This document shows, one piece after another, positions 1-11,020 of a DNA stretch of 64,000 bases. Numbering within the stretch: position 1 is the first letter of the stretch; each line of letters begins with the position of its first letter. The notes under the pieces were generated by a model, which was given only the letters and a program-made list of their open reading frames with translations, did not search any database and was not told the origin of the DNA. This DNA is from Thinopyrum elongatum (taxonomy: Eukaryota > Streptophyta > Magnoliopsida > Poales > Poaceae), in assembly GCA_011799875.1 (NCBI GenBank), contig CM022303.1, positions 303,447,232 through 303,511,231 on the forward strand, in the 5' to 3' direction. The translations under genes and the position numbers were made by a program.

Positions 1-591
1 GCCCCGCCAAGGGCCCAAGGCGCCTAGGGTTGGAAACCCTAGGGGAGGGGGCGCCTCCCACCTTGCTTGGGGGGCAAGTTACCCCCTCCTGGCCGCCACC
101 CCCCCCTCTAGATGCATCTAAGGGGGCCGGCCCCCTATCCCCTTCACCCTATGAATAGAGGGGGGGTGGGAGGGCAGCCGCACCCCTTCCCTGGTGTAGC
201 CCTTCCCCCCTCTCCAACACCTCCTCCTCCTCCTCCGTAGTGCTTGGCGAAGCCTTGTCGTAGAACCATGAGCTCCTCCACCACCACGCCGTCGTGCTGC
301 CGGAGCTCTCCCTCAACTTCTCCTCTTCTCTTGCTGGATCAAGAAGGAGGAGATGTCCCCGGGCTGTACGTGTGTTGAACACGGAGGCGCCGTCCGTTCG
401 GCGCTTGGATCGGATCTTCTGTGATTTGAATCGCCGCGAGTACGACTCCATCAACCGCGTTCTTGTAACGCTTCCGCTTAGCGATCTTCAAGGGTATGAA
501 GATGCACTCCCTCTCTCCCATTGCTAGCATCTCCTAGATTGATCTTGGTGACACGTAGGAAAATTTTGAATTATTACTACGTTCCCCAACA
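1..591 (+). mobile_element. 3' part of an LTR, cut by the window edge
   Basis: The stretch ends in the LTR-like terminus CGTTCCCCAACA at 580-591. It carries the typical downstream LTR text of Triticeae BARE/Angela-type LTRs: a 'TTGCTGGATCAAGAAGG' segment near 335, then 'CCATCAACCGCG', then 'CGTAGGAAAATTTT'. No primer-binding site follows 591, so this is a 3' LTR or a solo LTR rather than a 5' LTR. Short open frames on both strands here are unremarkable LTR sequence. The first 150 bases are GC-rich with runs of G and C. Assignment to Copia is from general resemblance; the diagnostic LTR start lies outside the window. Confidence 0.6.
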
Positions 592-1789
592 GCGAGTCCA
601 CGGAGGGTTCCACCCATGAAGGGTCCTTGAAGAAGCAACCTTGTCTATGCCATCATGGCTTATGTCCACGAAGGACTAACCTTACTCGGGGTAGATCTTC
701 ATGAAGTAGGTGACCTCCTTGCCCTTATAAAATCATGGTTCAACTCCACATGACTTGGAGGCTCCCAAGTGACACCTAACCAATCTAGGAGATACCACTC
801 TCCAAAAGGTAATAGATGTTGTTGTTGATGATGAACTCCTTGCTCTTGAGCTTCAAAAGATAGTCTCCTCAACACTCAATCAGTCTCTCATGGATTCAGC
901 ATGGTGGTGGGAGAAGGAATGGAGTGGAAAGCAACTTGAGGGGGCTAGAAATCAAGGGTCAAATGGTTGGAGTGGAATCCCTTGATCTCAAAACAAGTGT
1001 AGGTGGTTCTCTCTCAGAAAATGGATATGGGAGGTGGTGGCTTCGTCCTGGTTGCTCTCTCTAAGAGTAGGTGGTGTGGGTGGGGTATATATAGTCATCA
1101 CCAAAGATCTAGCCGTTACACACATTTATGCACAACTTGGTGGGACCGAGTGAAAAACTCGGTGGGACCAACTAGTGTAAAAGGTTTGAAGTTCAGACAC
1201 TTCGGTGAGACCGGATGAATCCACTTGGTGGGACCGATTTGAGATGACCTAAGCACTATCAGCATTTTGGTAATTTTGATCTGTTTCACTTGGTAATTCC
1301 GAAATGAAGTCAATGGGTTACAGAAAGTTTGCCAGTGCACTCCGGGGGGACCGAATACCATCTCGGTGGGACCAGGTTTCTAGGGTTTAGGCAGGGACTC
1401 TGTCTGATGTATCTCAGGTGGGTCCGAATGTAAGTGTTTTGGTGGGACCAAGAATAACTTTAGGGTTTAGGACAGATTGGATTGTGAGAATTGGCTAAGG
1501 GTTTTGGAGCAATATCTTCAAGCACTTGAGCAAATGACTCATGATCAAAACCTCATCCCCTTTTAATAGTATTGGCTTTCCTGTGGACTCAATGTGATCT
1601 TTGATCACTTGACCAAAAATGTAGAGTCTTGAAGCTTTTGCCAATGATTGTACTTTGTAGCTTGAGGGGTCCACATCTCCATCCATCTACTTGCCTGGGT
1701 TGAACTTTTCCTGAAATATACTATAGGAAAACATTAGTCCAACAACATGTATGTTGACATGAATTACCAAAACCACCAAGGGAGCAAAT
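592..1789. mobile_element. Degenerate repeat, possibly a CACTA subterminal region
   Basis: No gene is visible. Between about 1135 and 1455 a short motif of the form (C)TCGGTGGGACCGA recurs roughly eight times in degenerate form (near 1137, 1158, 1201, 1223, 1342, 1362, 1414 and 1437). Dense degenerate short repeats of this kind are typical of subterminal regions of Triticeae CACTA elements. A TATA-like GGGTATATATAG lies at about 1082-1093. No CACTA terminal inverted repeat is seen, so the class is tentative. An unrecognised Gypsy leader is the alternative. Confidence 0.35.
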
Positions 1790-2069
1790 GTGCTTTCGGA
1801 GTCGGATGATGCTGAAGGTAGTTATGAGGAGCACGACGATGTCGATGGTGATGATGGGGATGAGGCGGAGTCCTGTCATTCCGATTATGTTGTTAAGGAA
1901 ACTCGATCCAAGAATGCTCAGGATCCGAGTGCTCAAGCTTCACTTGCTCGAAGCTTGAAATGCGGCCGAGCCAAATCCGCGGAGCTAACAGGAAAGGCTC
2001 CCAAGCAGGTGAAGCAGTCTCCAAGAAAGATGTTAGCAAGCTCCGAAAGGCTGTGAACCTGTCAGTGAT
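1790..2069 (+). pseudogene. Acidic coding-like remnant, left part
   Basis: An open frame with an acidic stretch (ESDDAEGSYEEHDDVDGDDG) followed by a Ser/Lys/Arg-rich tail runs through 1790-2056. The composition looks like protein-coding sequence of an old element, but I do not recognise a family. It ends at the target site GTGAT (2065-2069) of the solo LTR starting at 2070. The same ancestral sequence resumes at 19372, over 17 kb away. Frame continuity across the insertion is lost quickly, so this is treated as a remnant. Confidence 0.35.
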
Positions 2070-3290
2070 TGATACGTCCCAAATGTATCTACTTTTCCAA
2101 ACACTTATGCTCTTGTTTTGGACTCTAATTTGCATGATTTGAATGGAACTAACCCGGACTGACGCTGTTTTCAGCAGAATTGTCATGGTGTTATTTTTGT
2201 GCAGAAGTAAAAGTTCTCGGATTGAGTTAAAAATTTACGGAGAATTGTTTCAGAATATATAAAAAATATTGGCAAAGAGAAATACCAGAGGGGGGCCACC
2301 AGGGCACCACAAGCCCAGGGGCGCGCCCACCCCCCCAAGGCGCGCCTAGCAGCTCCCGCCACCCTAACTCCAACTCCATAAGTACCTATTCACCAAGAAA
2401 AAAATAGAGAGAAGGAATCATTGCGTTTTATGATACAGAGCCGCCGCCACCTCCTAATCTTCATCGGGAGGGCTAATCCGGAGTCCGTTCTGGGCTCCGG
2501 AGAGGGGGATTCGACGCCGTCATCATCATCAACCTTCCTCCATCACCAATTTCATGATGCTCACCGCCGGGAGTGAGTAATTCCTTCCTAGGCTTGCTGG
2601 ACAGTGATGGGTTGGATGAGATTTATCATGTAATTGAGTTAGTTTTGTTAGTGCTTGATCCCTAGTATCCACTATGTTCTGAGATTGATGTTGCTATGAC
2701 TTCGCTATGCTTAATGCTTGTCACTAGGGCCCGAGTGCCATGATTTCATATCTGAACCCTTTATGTTTTCGCGAATATATTTGTGTTCTTGATCCTATAT
2801 TGCAAGTTATACGCACCTATTACGTGTTATGATCCGCATACCCCAAGGTGACAATAATTGGGATTCTTTCCGGTGATTACCGCAGTTTGAGGTGATCATG
2901 TATTCACTATGTGTTAATGCTTTGTTTCGGTTCTCTATTAAAAGGAGGCCTTAATATCCCTTAGTTTCTTTATGGACCCTGCTTCCACGGGATGGTAGGA
3001 CAAAAGATATCATGCAAGTTCTTATCGCAAGCACGTATGACTATATACAAAATACATGCCTACATTACATTGATGAATTGGAGCTAGTTCTGTGTCGCCC
3101 TAGGTTATAACTGTTATATGATGAATGTCATCCAGCATAATTATCCATCACTGATCCAATGCCTACGAGCTTTTCACATACTGATCTTTGCTAAGTTACT
3201 ACTGTTGCTATCATTGTTACACTACCAAACTATCATACTACTGTGCTACTGATCACTCTGCTGCAGATATTTAGTTCTCCAGGTGTGGTT

Positions 3291-3759
3291 TGATACGTCT
3301 TCGTCGTATCTATAATTTTTGATTATTTCATGCCAATATTCTACAACTTTCATATACTTTTCGCAACATTTTATATCATTTTTTGGGACTAACATATTGA
3401 TCCAGTGCCCAGTGCCAATTCCTGTTTGTTGCATGTTTTTTCTTTCATAGAATACCCATATCAAACAAAGTCCAAACGTGATAAAAATTTACGGAGAATT
3501 ATTTTGGAATATATGTGATTTTTGGGAAGCAGAATCAACGCGAGATGATGCCCGAGGGGCCCACAAGCCCTAGGGGCGCGCCCCCTACCCAGGGCGCGCC
3601 TGGCAGGCTTGTGGCCAACCCGTAGGTCGGTTGGAGGTGTCCTTCGGCCGCAAGGAAGCTTATATTCGGATAAAAACCGTGTTAAAAATTTCAGCCCAAT
3701 CGGAGTTACGGATCTCCGGGAATTTAAGAAATGGCGAAAGGCCAGAAAACAGGAACGAG

Positions 3760-3799
<40 letters not shown>

Positions 3800-4205
3800 A
3801 ATCTCGGAGGGGCTCACGCCCCTCCGCCTCCATGGAGGCCATGGACCAGAGGGGAAACCCTCCTCCCATCTAGGGGGAGGTCAAGGAAGAAGAAGAAGGG
3901 GGGCTCTCTCCCCCTCTCTCCCGGTGGCGCCAAAACGCCGGCGGGGCCATCATCGTGACAGCGATCTACACCAAAAACTTCGCCGCCGTCATCACCAACT
4001 CTCTCCCCCTCTATGCAGCGGTGTAACCTCTCTTTTACCTGCTGTAATCTCTACTTAAACATGGTGCTCAATGCTATATATTATTTCCCAATGATGTATG
4101 GCTATCCCATGATGTTTGAGTAGATCCGTTTTGTCCTATGGGTTGATTGATGATCGTGATTGGTTTGAGTTGTATGTTTTATTATTGGTGCTGTCCTATG
4201 GTGCT
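3291..4205 (+). mobile_element. Truncated 5' LTR of W element
   Basis: Matches 17721-18611 of the 3' LTR up to GTCCTATGGTGCT, then breaks into internal coding sequence. About 600 bp of the LTR, the PBS, the leader and the upstream part of the ORF are missing. It contains the GC-rich stem (CCACAAGCC at 3561-3569 paired with GGCTTGTGG at 3606-3614) and an expanded GA microsatellite. Confidence 0.85.
3764..3796 (+). repeat. (AG)n microsatellite, about 16 units
   Basis: An uninterrupted AG run of 33 bases. The equivalent place in the 3' LTR (18192-18203) holds only 12 bases. LTRs are identical at insertion, so the tract changed length after integration. Confidence 0.95.
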
Positions 4206-5134
4206 TATGAAATTGAATCTTTGTTTGAAAAGTGTGAAAATTATGATGATGCTGTTTATAGACCTGAAAATTTTGCTATACTTAAATATTGCTATGAGAA
4301 TTATGAATATAATGCCGATATTAATGAGTTTATTGAGAAAGTCTCCGTTGTCCAAGAAGAGACTAATATTTTGCAGGAACCTATGGAAGAAGAAATTGAT
4401 GACATTGTGAGCTCATTGGATGAAAAAGATGAGGAGGAGAGCGAAGAACAAAGGGAGGAAGAGCGGATTAGCTACCCGTGCCCACCTTCCGATGAGAGTA
4501 ACTCTTCAACTCATACATTGTTTAATTTCCCTTTGTGCTTATCGAAGGATGAATGCTATGATGATTGCTATGATCCCTTGGATTCATTTGAAATATCCCT
4601 TTTTGATGAAATTGATGCTTGCTATGCTTGTGGTCATGATGCCAATATGAATTATGCTTATGGAGATGAACTTGCTATAGTTCCTTATGTTAAGAATGAA
4701 ATTGTTGCTATTGCACCCACACATGGTAGTCCTATTATCTTTTTGAATTCTCCCAACTACACTATATCTGAGAAGTTTGCGCTTATTAAGGATTATATTG
4801 ATGGGTTGTGTTTTATACTACACATGATGATTTTGATGAATATAATATGCATGTGCTTGCTGTTCCTACTTGCAATTATTATGAGAGAGGAACTACATCT
4901 CCGCCTCTCTATGTTTCCAATACGATAAAATTGCAAGAAACTCCTTATGCTATGTATTGGCCTTTACTTGATGTGCATGAATTGTTCTTTTATGGCATGC
5001 CAATGCATAGGAAGAGAGTTAGACTTTGTCATTGCATGATATATGTTACTTTGTGCTCACTACTAAATTACAAATCATTGTTAATTAAAATTGGCTTTGA
5101 TATACCTTGGGATCCGGGTGGATCAATTAGTTGA
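4206..5134 (+). pseudogene. Orphan ORF of W element, frameshifted, 5' end lost
   Basis: An acidic, Tyr/Cys/Asn-rich reading frame starts abruptly at the LTR breakpoint, runs to about 4800, then continues in another frame to the stop at 5132-5134. The second part carries CNYYERG (about 4872) and MPMHRKRVRL (about 4998). Both motifs recur in the same order in the intact ORF of the W element at 35684-36535, which shows that this is the same protein broken by one small indel at about 4780-4810. No retroviral domain (gag, protease, RT, integrase) is recognisable. Function is unknown. It should not be read as a host gene. Confidence 0.6.
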
Positions 5135-5932
5135 GCACTATATGCCTAGCTTAATGGCTTTAAAGAAAGCACTGCCAGCGAGACAACCCGAAAGTTTTAG
5201 AGAGTAATTTTATTCTGTTGTGTGTTTTTAAAAAGTTTAAAAACAAAAAATAGAGGGGAACCTAAAAATTTTCAAAAATGAAAAGTGAAAGTAAGAAAGA
5301 CGAGCATCGTTGAAGTGGGGGAGCTCCTTGAACTTTGTTCATGCCCATGGAAACTTTGCAAATCTTGAACAGAAACTTTTCAACAAAAATAATTATCCCC
5401 TTGTACAAATCCATTGTATTATAAAAAAAATAATGTGCCAAGATTTGCCTTTAGGATGATTAGATTGCTTGTTTGGTTTGTGCAGTGCAAAAACAGAAAC
5501 TTTGGTTGTAGTGCGTGAATTTACATTTTTTTACTGGAATGTCAAAAGTTTATGAAATGTTTACACAATACTTCTATGCAAATTGTTTATTTTTTCCTAA
5601 TTTTTTAGAATTTTTGGAGTTACAGAAGTATGGTTAATGTTCAGATTACTACAGACTGTTCTGTTTTTGACAGATTCTGTTTTTGATGCATTGTTTTGCG
5701 TGTTTTGATGAATCTATGGATTGTATCGGTGATATAAGCCATGGTGAAGTTAGAGTACAGTAGTATAATGCAAAAACAAAATATAAATGGGTTTGCAACG
5801 GTATTTAAAGTGGTGATTTGCTTTATTATATGAACGGATCTCACAAGGGTTTTGTTAAGTTTTGTGTGATTGAAGTTTTCAAGTTTTGGGTGAGATCGCG
5901 ATGGATGAAGGAATTAGGAGTGGCAAGAGCCT

Positions 5933-5947
5933 AAGCTTGGGGATGCC
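5933..5947 (+). promoter_or_regulatory. Internal PPT-like motif, first copy
   Basis: AAGCTTGGGGATGCC repeats the core of the true PPT next to the 3' LTR (AATTAAGCTTGGGGATGC, 17703-17720). It lies downstream of the broken ORF. The W element at 31335-38391 has counterparts at 34992-35006 and 35048-35062 (minus). Confidence 0.55.
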
Positions 5948-5988
5948 CGAGGCACCCCAAGGTAATATTCAAGGACTCCCAAGCAACT

Positions 5989-6003
5989 AAGCTTGGGGAT
6001 GCC
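5989..6003 (+). promoter_or_regulatory. Internal PPT-like motif, second copy
   Basis: A second AAGCTTGGGGATGCC lies 56 bp after the first and is identical to it over 15 bases. It could act as an extra plus-strand priming site; that role is inference. Confidence 0.5.
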
Positions 6004-6465
6004 CCGGAAGGCATATTTCTAACGACCATCGGTAATTTTACTTGGAGCTATATTTTTATTCGTCACATAATATGCGTAAATTCTTGGAGCGTCGTGTGCC
6101 TTTTATTTTTATTTTAGTAATGCACCATGCTGGTATGAGATAGTCCTTGGTTGATTTATAGAATGCTTCATGCACTTCACTTATATCTTTTGAGTATGGC
6201 TTTATAGAATGCTTCATGTCTTCACTTATATCATTTGAAGTTTGGATTGCCTGTTTCTCTATGCATAGAAAACCGCCATTTGTAGAATGCTCTTTTGCTT
6301 CACTTATATTTGTTAGAGTGCAGGCATATCTTTTGTAGAAAGAATTAAACTCTCTTGCTTCACTTATATCTATTTAGAGAGTCAACAAGAATTGGTCATT
6401 CACATGGTTAGTCATAAAATCCTACATAAAACTTGTAGATCACTGAATATGATATGTTTGATTCC

Positions 6466-7863
6466 TGATAACCCACAAGTATAGGGGATCGCAACAGTTT
6501 TCGAGGGTAGAGTATTCAACCAAAATTTATTGATTCGACACAAGGGGAGCCAAAGAATATTCCCAAGTATTAGCAGATGAGTTGTCAATTCAACCACACC
6601 TGAAAGACTTAATATCTGTAGCAAAGTTTTTAGTAGCAAAGTAGTATGGAAGTAACAGTAACGGTGGCAAAAGTAACAGTAGCAGTTTTGTAGCAATTGT
6701 AACAGTGGCAACGGCAAAGTAACGTAGCAAAGATAAATATGTGAAAAGCTCATAGGCAATGGATCAGTGATGGATAATTATGTCGGATGGCATTCATCAT
6801 GCAACAATTATAACCTAGGGTGACACAGAACTAGCTCCAATTCATCAATATAATGTAGGCATGTATTCCGAATATAGTCATACGTGCTTATAGAAAAGAA
6901 CTTGCATGACATCTTTTGTGCTACCCTCCCGTGGCAGCGGGGTCCTAATGGAAACTAAGGGATATTAAGGCCTCCTTTTAATAGAGAACCGGACCAAAGC
7001 ATTAGCACTTAGTGAATACATGAACTCCTCAAACTACGGTAATCACCGGAAAGAATCCCAATTATTGTCACCTTGGGGTATGCGGATCATAACACGTAAT
7101 AGGTATCTACAACTTGCAAGATAGGATCAAGAACACATATATATTCATGAAAACATAATAGGTTCAGATCTGAAATCATGGCACTCGGGCCCTAGTGACA
7201 AGCATTAAGCATAGCAAAGTCACAGCAACAGCAATCTCAGAATATAGTGGATACTAGGGATCAAACCCTAACAAAACTAACTCGATTACATGATAAATCT
7301 CATCCAACCCATCACCGTCCAGCAAGCCTACGATGGAATTACTCACGCACGGCGGTGAGCATCATGAAATTGGTGATGGAGGAAGGTTGGTGATGATGAT
7401 GGCGATGAATCCCCCTCTCCGGAGCCCTGAACGGACTCCAGATCAGCCCTCCCGATGAAGAACAGGAGGCGGCGGTGGCTCCGTATCGTAAAACGCGATG
7501 AACTCTTCTCTCTGATTTTTTTCTCTCCGGATGTGAATATATAGAGTTGGAATTAGGGTCGGAGGAGGTCCAGGGGGCCCACAAGCCGCCAGGGCGCGCC
7601 CCAGGGGGGCGCCCCCTGGCTTGTGGCCAATGGGTGGACCCCCTCTGGTTGATTCTTTCGCCAGTATTTTTTATTTATTCCAAAAATATTCTCCGTAAAT
7701 TTCCAGGTCATTCCGAGAACTTTTATTTCTACACAAAAATAACACCAAGGTAATTCTGCTGAAAACAGCGTCAGTCCGAGTTAGTTTCATTCAAATCATG
7801 CAAATTAGAGTCCAAAACAAGGGCAAAAGAGTTTGGAAAAGTAGATACAACGAAGACGTATCA
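6466..7863 (-). mobile_element. 3' LTR of S element
   Basis: TGATAACCCACAAG at 6466 through CGACGTATCA-type end at 7863, read on the plus strand. It pairs with 14619-16017. It contains the stem CCACAAGCC (7579-7587) / GGCTTGTGG (7618-7626) and TATA-like sequence next to it. Confidence 0.92.
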
Positions 7864-7877
7864 ACTCCCCCAAGCTT
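7864..7877 (-). promoter_or_regulatory. Polypurine tract of S element
   Basis: On the minus strand this reads AAGCTTGGGGGAGT and directly abuts the 3' LTR, the position where plus-strand DNA synthesis is primed in LTR elements. An identical 14-mer lies internally at 9903-9916. Confidence 0.85.
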
Positions 7878-9902
7878 AACCCATTGCTTGTCCTCAAGCA
7901 ATTCAGTTGACAAACTGAAAGTGACAAAGAAAAACTTTTACAAACTCTGTTTAATCTTGTTGTTGCAAATATGCAAAGCCAGCATTCAGGTTTTCAGCAA
8001 GAATTATGAACTAACCATATTCACAATAACATTTAGGTCTCACATTTACTCATATCAATGGCATAATCAACTAGCGAGCAATAATAATGAATCTCGGATG
8101 ACAACACTTTTTCAAAACTGTCATGATATGATATAACAAAATGGTATCTCGCTAGCCCTTTCTGAGACCGCAAAACATAAATGCAGAGCACCCCTGAAGA
8201 TCAAGGACTGACTAGACATTGTAATTCATGGTAAAAGAGATCCAGTCACAGTCATACTCAATATCAATTAACAACAATGCATACAAATGACAGTGGTGCT
8301 CTCTAACTGGTGCTTTTTATAAGACGATGATGACTCAGCATAAAAGTTAATAGATAGGCCCTTCGCAGAGGGAAGCAGGGATTTGCAGAGGTGCCAGAGC
8401 TCGAGCTTTTAAAACAGAGATGAATGTAATTTTGAGCGGCATGCTTTCATTGTCAACATAACGACCAAGAGATCTCGGTATCTTCCATGCTAAATACATT
8501 ATAGGCGGTTCCCAAACAGAATGGTAAAGTTTTTACCCCCCCTCCACCAACAAGCACACTCCACGGCTGGTCTGAAACAACGGGTACCGTCCATACCAAC
8601 AACAGTCCTGGGGGAGTTTTGTTTGATAGTATATTTTGATTTGATTTAGAGCATGGAACTGGGCATCCCAATTACCAGCCACTTTCTCGTGAATGACAAG
8701 TGAATAAACACTCATCGTGAGAATAACCCACCTAGCATGGAAGATACTAACAGCCCCTAGTTGCTACATGAGCGATTCGGGCATACAAAACAGAATATTA
8801 TTTGAAGGTTTAGAGTTTGGCACATGCAAATTTACTTGGAACGACAGGTAAATACCGCATATAGGTAGGTATGGTGTCCTCATATGGAACAACTTTGGTT
8901 TATGGAAGTGGATGCACAAGCAGTATTCCTGCTTAGTACAAGTGAAGGCTAGCAAAAGATTGAGGGGCGACCAACTAGAGAGCGACAACAGTCATAAACA
9001 TGTATTGAGAGTAACCAACATTGAATGCAAGCATGAGTAGGATATAAATCACCATGAACATAAATATCGTGGAGGCTATGTTGATTTTGATTCAACTACA
9101 TGCGTGAACTTGTGCCAAGTCAAGCCACTTAAATCATTCAAAGGAGGATACCATCCTATCATACTACATCATAACCATTTTAATTTGCATGTTGGCACTC
9201 AAGACAAACCATTATCAACTCCTAGCTAATTAAGCATGGCATGAGTAACTATAATCTCTAATTGTCATTGCAAACATGTTTCATTCATAATGGGCTGAAT
9301 CAGGAACGATGAACTAATCATATTTACAAAAACAAAATAGGTCGAGTTCATACCAGCTTTTCTCCATCTCCATCATTTCATCATATATCGTCATTATTGC
9401 CTTTTCACTTGCACGACCGAATGGTGTGAATAATAATAAGAGTGCACATGCATTGGACTAAGCTGGAATCTGCAAACATTTATTCAAAGGAGAAGACAAG
9501 GTAATATGGGCTCTTCGTTAGATCAACAATAATGCATATGAGAACCACTCAACATTTTCATCGTGGTCTTCTCCTCTCGACCCAAAGAAAAGAAAAGAAC
9601 TTCAAAGAAACACACTGAAATGTTTTTGGAGTTTTTGTTTTTCTGAAGAAGGCAAAAACAAGAACGAGAAAAACTATTTACACGGGAAAGCTCCCAACAA
9701 ACAAAAAGAAGAACGAGAAATCTTTTTGGGTTTTCTTTTAATACTACAACTAAATTTTTTGATTTTCTCAAAGTTTTTCGAACACAAAAGAAGAAAGCAA
9801 GAAAAAGAAATAAACTAGCATGGATAATACAATGAAAAAGTATGAACACCGACAACTAGAATGAATGTGTGAACAAGAATGTAATGTCGGTGAGAAATAC
9901 GT
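7878..9902 (-). other. Long noncoding 3' region of S element
   Basis: About 2 kb between the second ORF and the PPT with no credible coding sequence. It is AT-rich, with a purine/pyrimidine-biased tract at about 9556-9800 (plus-strand AGAAAAGAAAAG-like). The same region occurs in the truncated S element at 21529-23593 with clear similarity along its length, so it is a stable family feature rather than random insertion. Confidence 0.75.
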
Positions 9903-9916
9903 ACTCCCCCAAGCTT
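9903..9916 (-). promoter_or_regulatory. Internal duplicate of the PPT
   Basis: Minus strand AAGCTTGGGGGAGT, identical to the real PPT at 7864-7877. It sits just downstream of the second ORF's stop at 9938. The truncated S element has the same 14-mer at 23594-23607. Confidence 0.6.
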
Positions 9917-9937
9917 AGGCTTTAGGACTAAGTTGGT

Positions 9938-11020
9938 CTACGACCACGGCGAGAAATAATCCTCTCCTCGGTACTTCGGAGGGTCCTGAGGGTTCCACCG
10001 GTTGGCGAGCTCCTGTGGCTCCCACTGATAAACAGGTTCCTGATATGGATCAGGTGATAGTGCTGGCTCAGGGACTGGGGATTGCGTCCGCTCCCAGTAC
10101 ACATAAATATCATCGGGCATAATAATGTACCTGCCTGAATGAATATCGAACAAAGAAGGTGCAGGCAAAGTAATAATCTGATAGGTATCCCGACTGAACA
10201 CTAAGTTATAGATGAGCCGCTTGTCATCATCTTTGGAAATAAAATCATGTGCTACCATACTGTCATAGTCTAAATATTTAGTGGGTAACAACATTTCTTC
10301 CTGCTCATCGAGCCTAATGGGAATCTCAAAATGTTTAGCTAAACGAGAAGTGTAGATACCTCCGAAAATAGGACCCCTCGAATGGTTTAAACTCAACCTT
10401 CGAGCAACAATAGCGCCCAAACTAAAAGTTCTATCACGGTATAAAGCATGGCGCAAAATAGCAAGGTCAGGGGCATTAAGGCCTCCATTCTCCCCTCGAC
10501 CAATCAAACATCTCCCCGTGAATAATGAGTAATAGCGCAAAACAGGAAAATGTAAACTAGCCACTCTCGCTTCCGACACCCCTCTCTCTTCCCCTACGGT
10601 AACTTCATCAATATAATCCTCCACATCTCTAGGACGTGGTTCACTGACGCTGCCCTCATAAGGTAATTTGCAAACATCACAAAAATCATAGAGAGTCATT
10701 TTCTTAGGCACATCATATAAGTGAAATTCTACCATAGGAAAATCTTCCCTATAACAAAAGTGAAAATTTTGCACAAAGGTATTAGTGAGTAGGAGGTATT
10801 GGTCACACTTATCGTGGAGAAAGTCGGTGATGCCTGCCTTATCCGCCAAATAATAGAAATCCTCATAAATTCCGGCCGCCCTCAAGAATGCATCACTTGG
10901 CCATTCACACGGCCGAACCTCCGCGGTGCGAGGGAGGTTGTACTTGGGCTTCTTCTTCTCTTCATATTCATTTTCCTTTGAACCCCTACTTGAAGAGCCC
11001 CTCAACCATCTCTTCATCAT
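9938..11020 (-). CDS. Second ORF of S element, 360 aa, Athila-type unknown protein
   Basis: An open frame of 360 codons opening MMKRWLRGSSSRG at 11020 and ending at 9938. The N-terminus is basic and Ser/Lys-rich. The middle is a mixed globular-looking region with conserved-looking aromatic and Cys residues (for example LYDFCDVCKLPYEG). The last 60 residues are rich in Pro, Gln, Glu and Trp. I see no RT, integrase or RNase H motif and no clear signal peptide or membrane segment. Architecture and style recall the Athila ORF1-type plant retrotransposon proteins, whose role is unsettled; this is resemblance only. It is preceded by a 786-bp spacer with an LTR-like GC palindrome and followed within 25 bp by a copy of the PPT. 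It is intact while gag-protease beside it is frameshifted. Confidence 0.75.
   Translation of the reverse strand: MMKRWLRGSSSRGSKENEYEEKKKPKYNLPRTAEVRPCEWPSDAFLRAAGIYEDFYYLADKAGITDFLHDKCDQYLLLTNTFVQNFHFCYREDFPMVEFHLYDVPKKMTLYDFCDVCKLPYEGSVSEPRPRDVEDYIDEVTVGEERGVSEARVASLHFPVLRYYSLFTGRCLIGRGENGGLNAPDLAILRHALYRDRTFSLGAIVARRLSLNHSRGPIFGGIYTSRLAKHFEIPIRLDEQEEMLLPTKYLDYDSMVAHDFISKDDDKRLIYNLVFSRDTYQIITLPAPSLFDIHSGRYIIMPDDIYVYWERTQSPVPEPALSPDPYQEPVYQWEPQELANRWNPQDPPKYRGEDYFSPWS

Larger units (their letters stand above)
5135..6465 (+). other. Noncoding internal region of W element
   Basis: AT-rich sequence downstream of the ORF. It begins with text (GCCTAGCTTAATGGCTTTAAAG) that also follows the ORF in the 31335-38391 element (35650-35700, other strand). 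It contains two PPT-like motifs (separate entries) and short direct repeats around GAATGCTTCATG...CTTCACTTATATC (about 6160-6370). It ends at the S-element target site ATTCC (6461-6465). No gene is seen. Confidence 0.7.

Noticed and set aside
3609..4058. Plus-strand frame of 149 codons with a Glu-Arg repeat
   Set aside because: The repeat is the translated GA microsatellite in an LTR; the frame is not kept in the partner LTR.
5147..6465. Possible second gene downstream of the W ORF
   Set aside because: Stops in all frames, no motif, and the matching region of the nested W element is also noncoding.
7798..8136. 112-codon plus-strand frame spanning the LTR end and PPT
   Set aside because: It overlaps the LTR boundary and PPT and is on the wrong strand for the element; the matching copy at 21300-21620 does not keep the frame as protein.
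10799..10981. Short frames antisense to the second S ORF
   Set aside because: Shadow frames with no homology to other copies.
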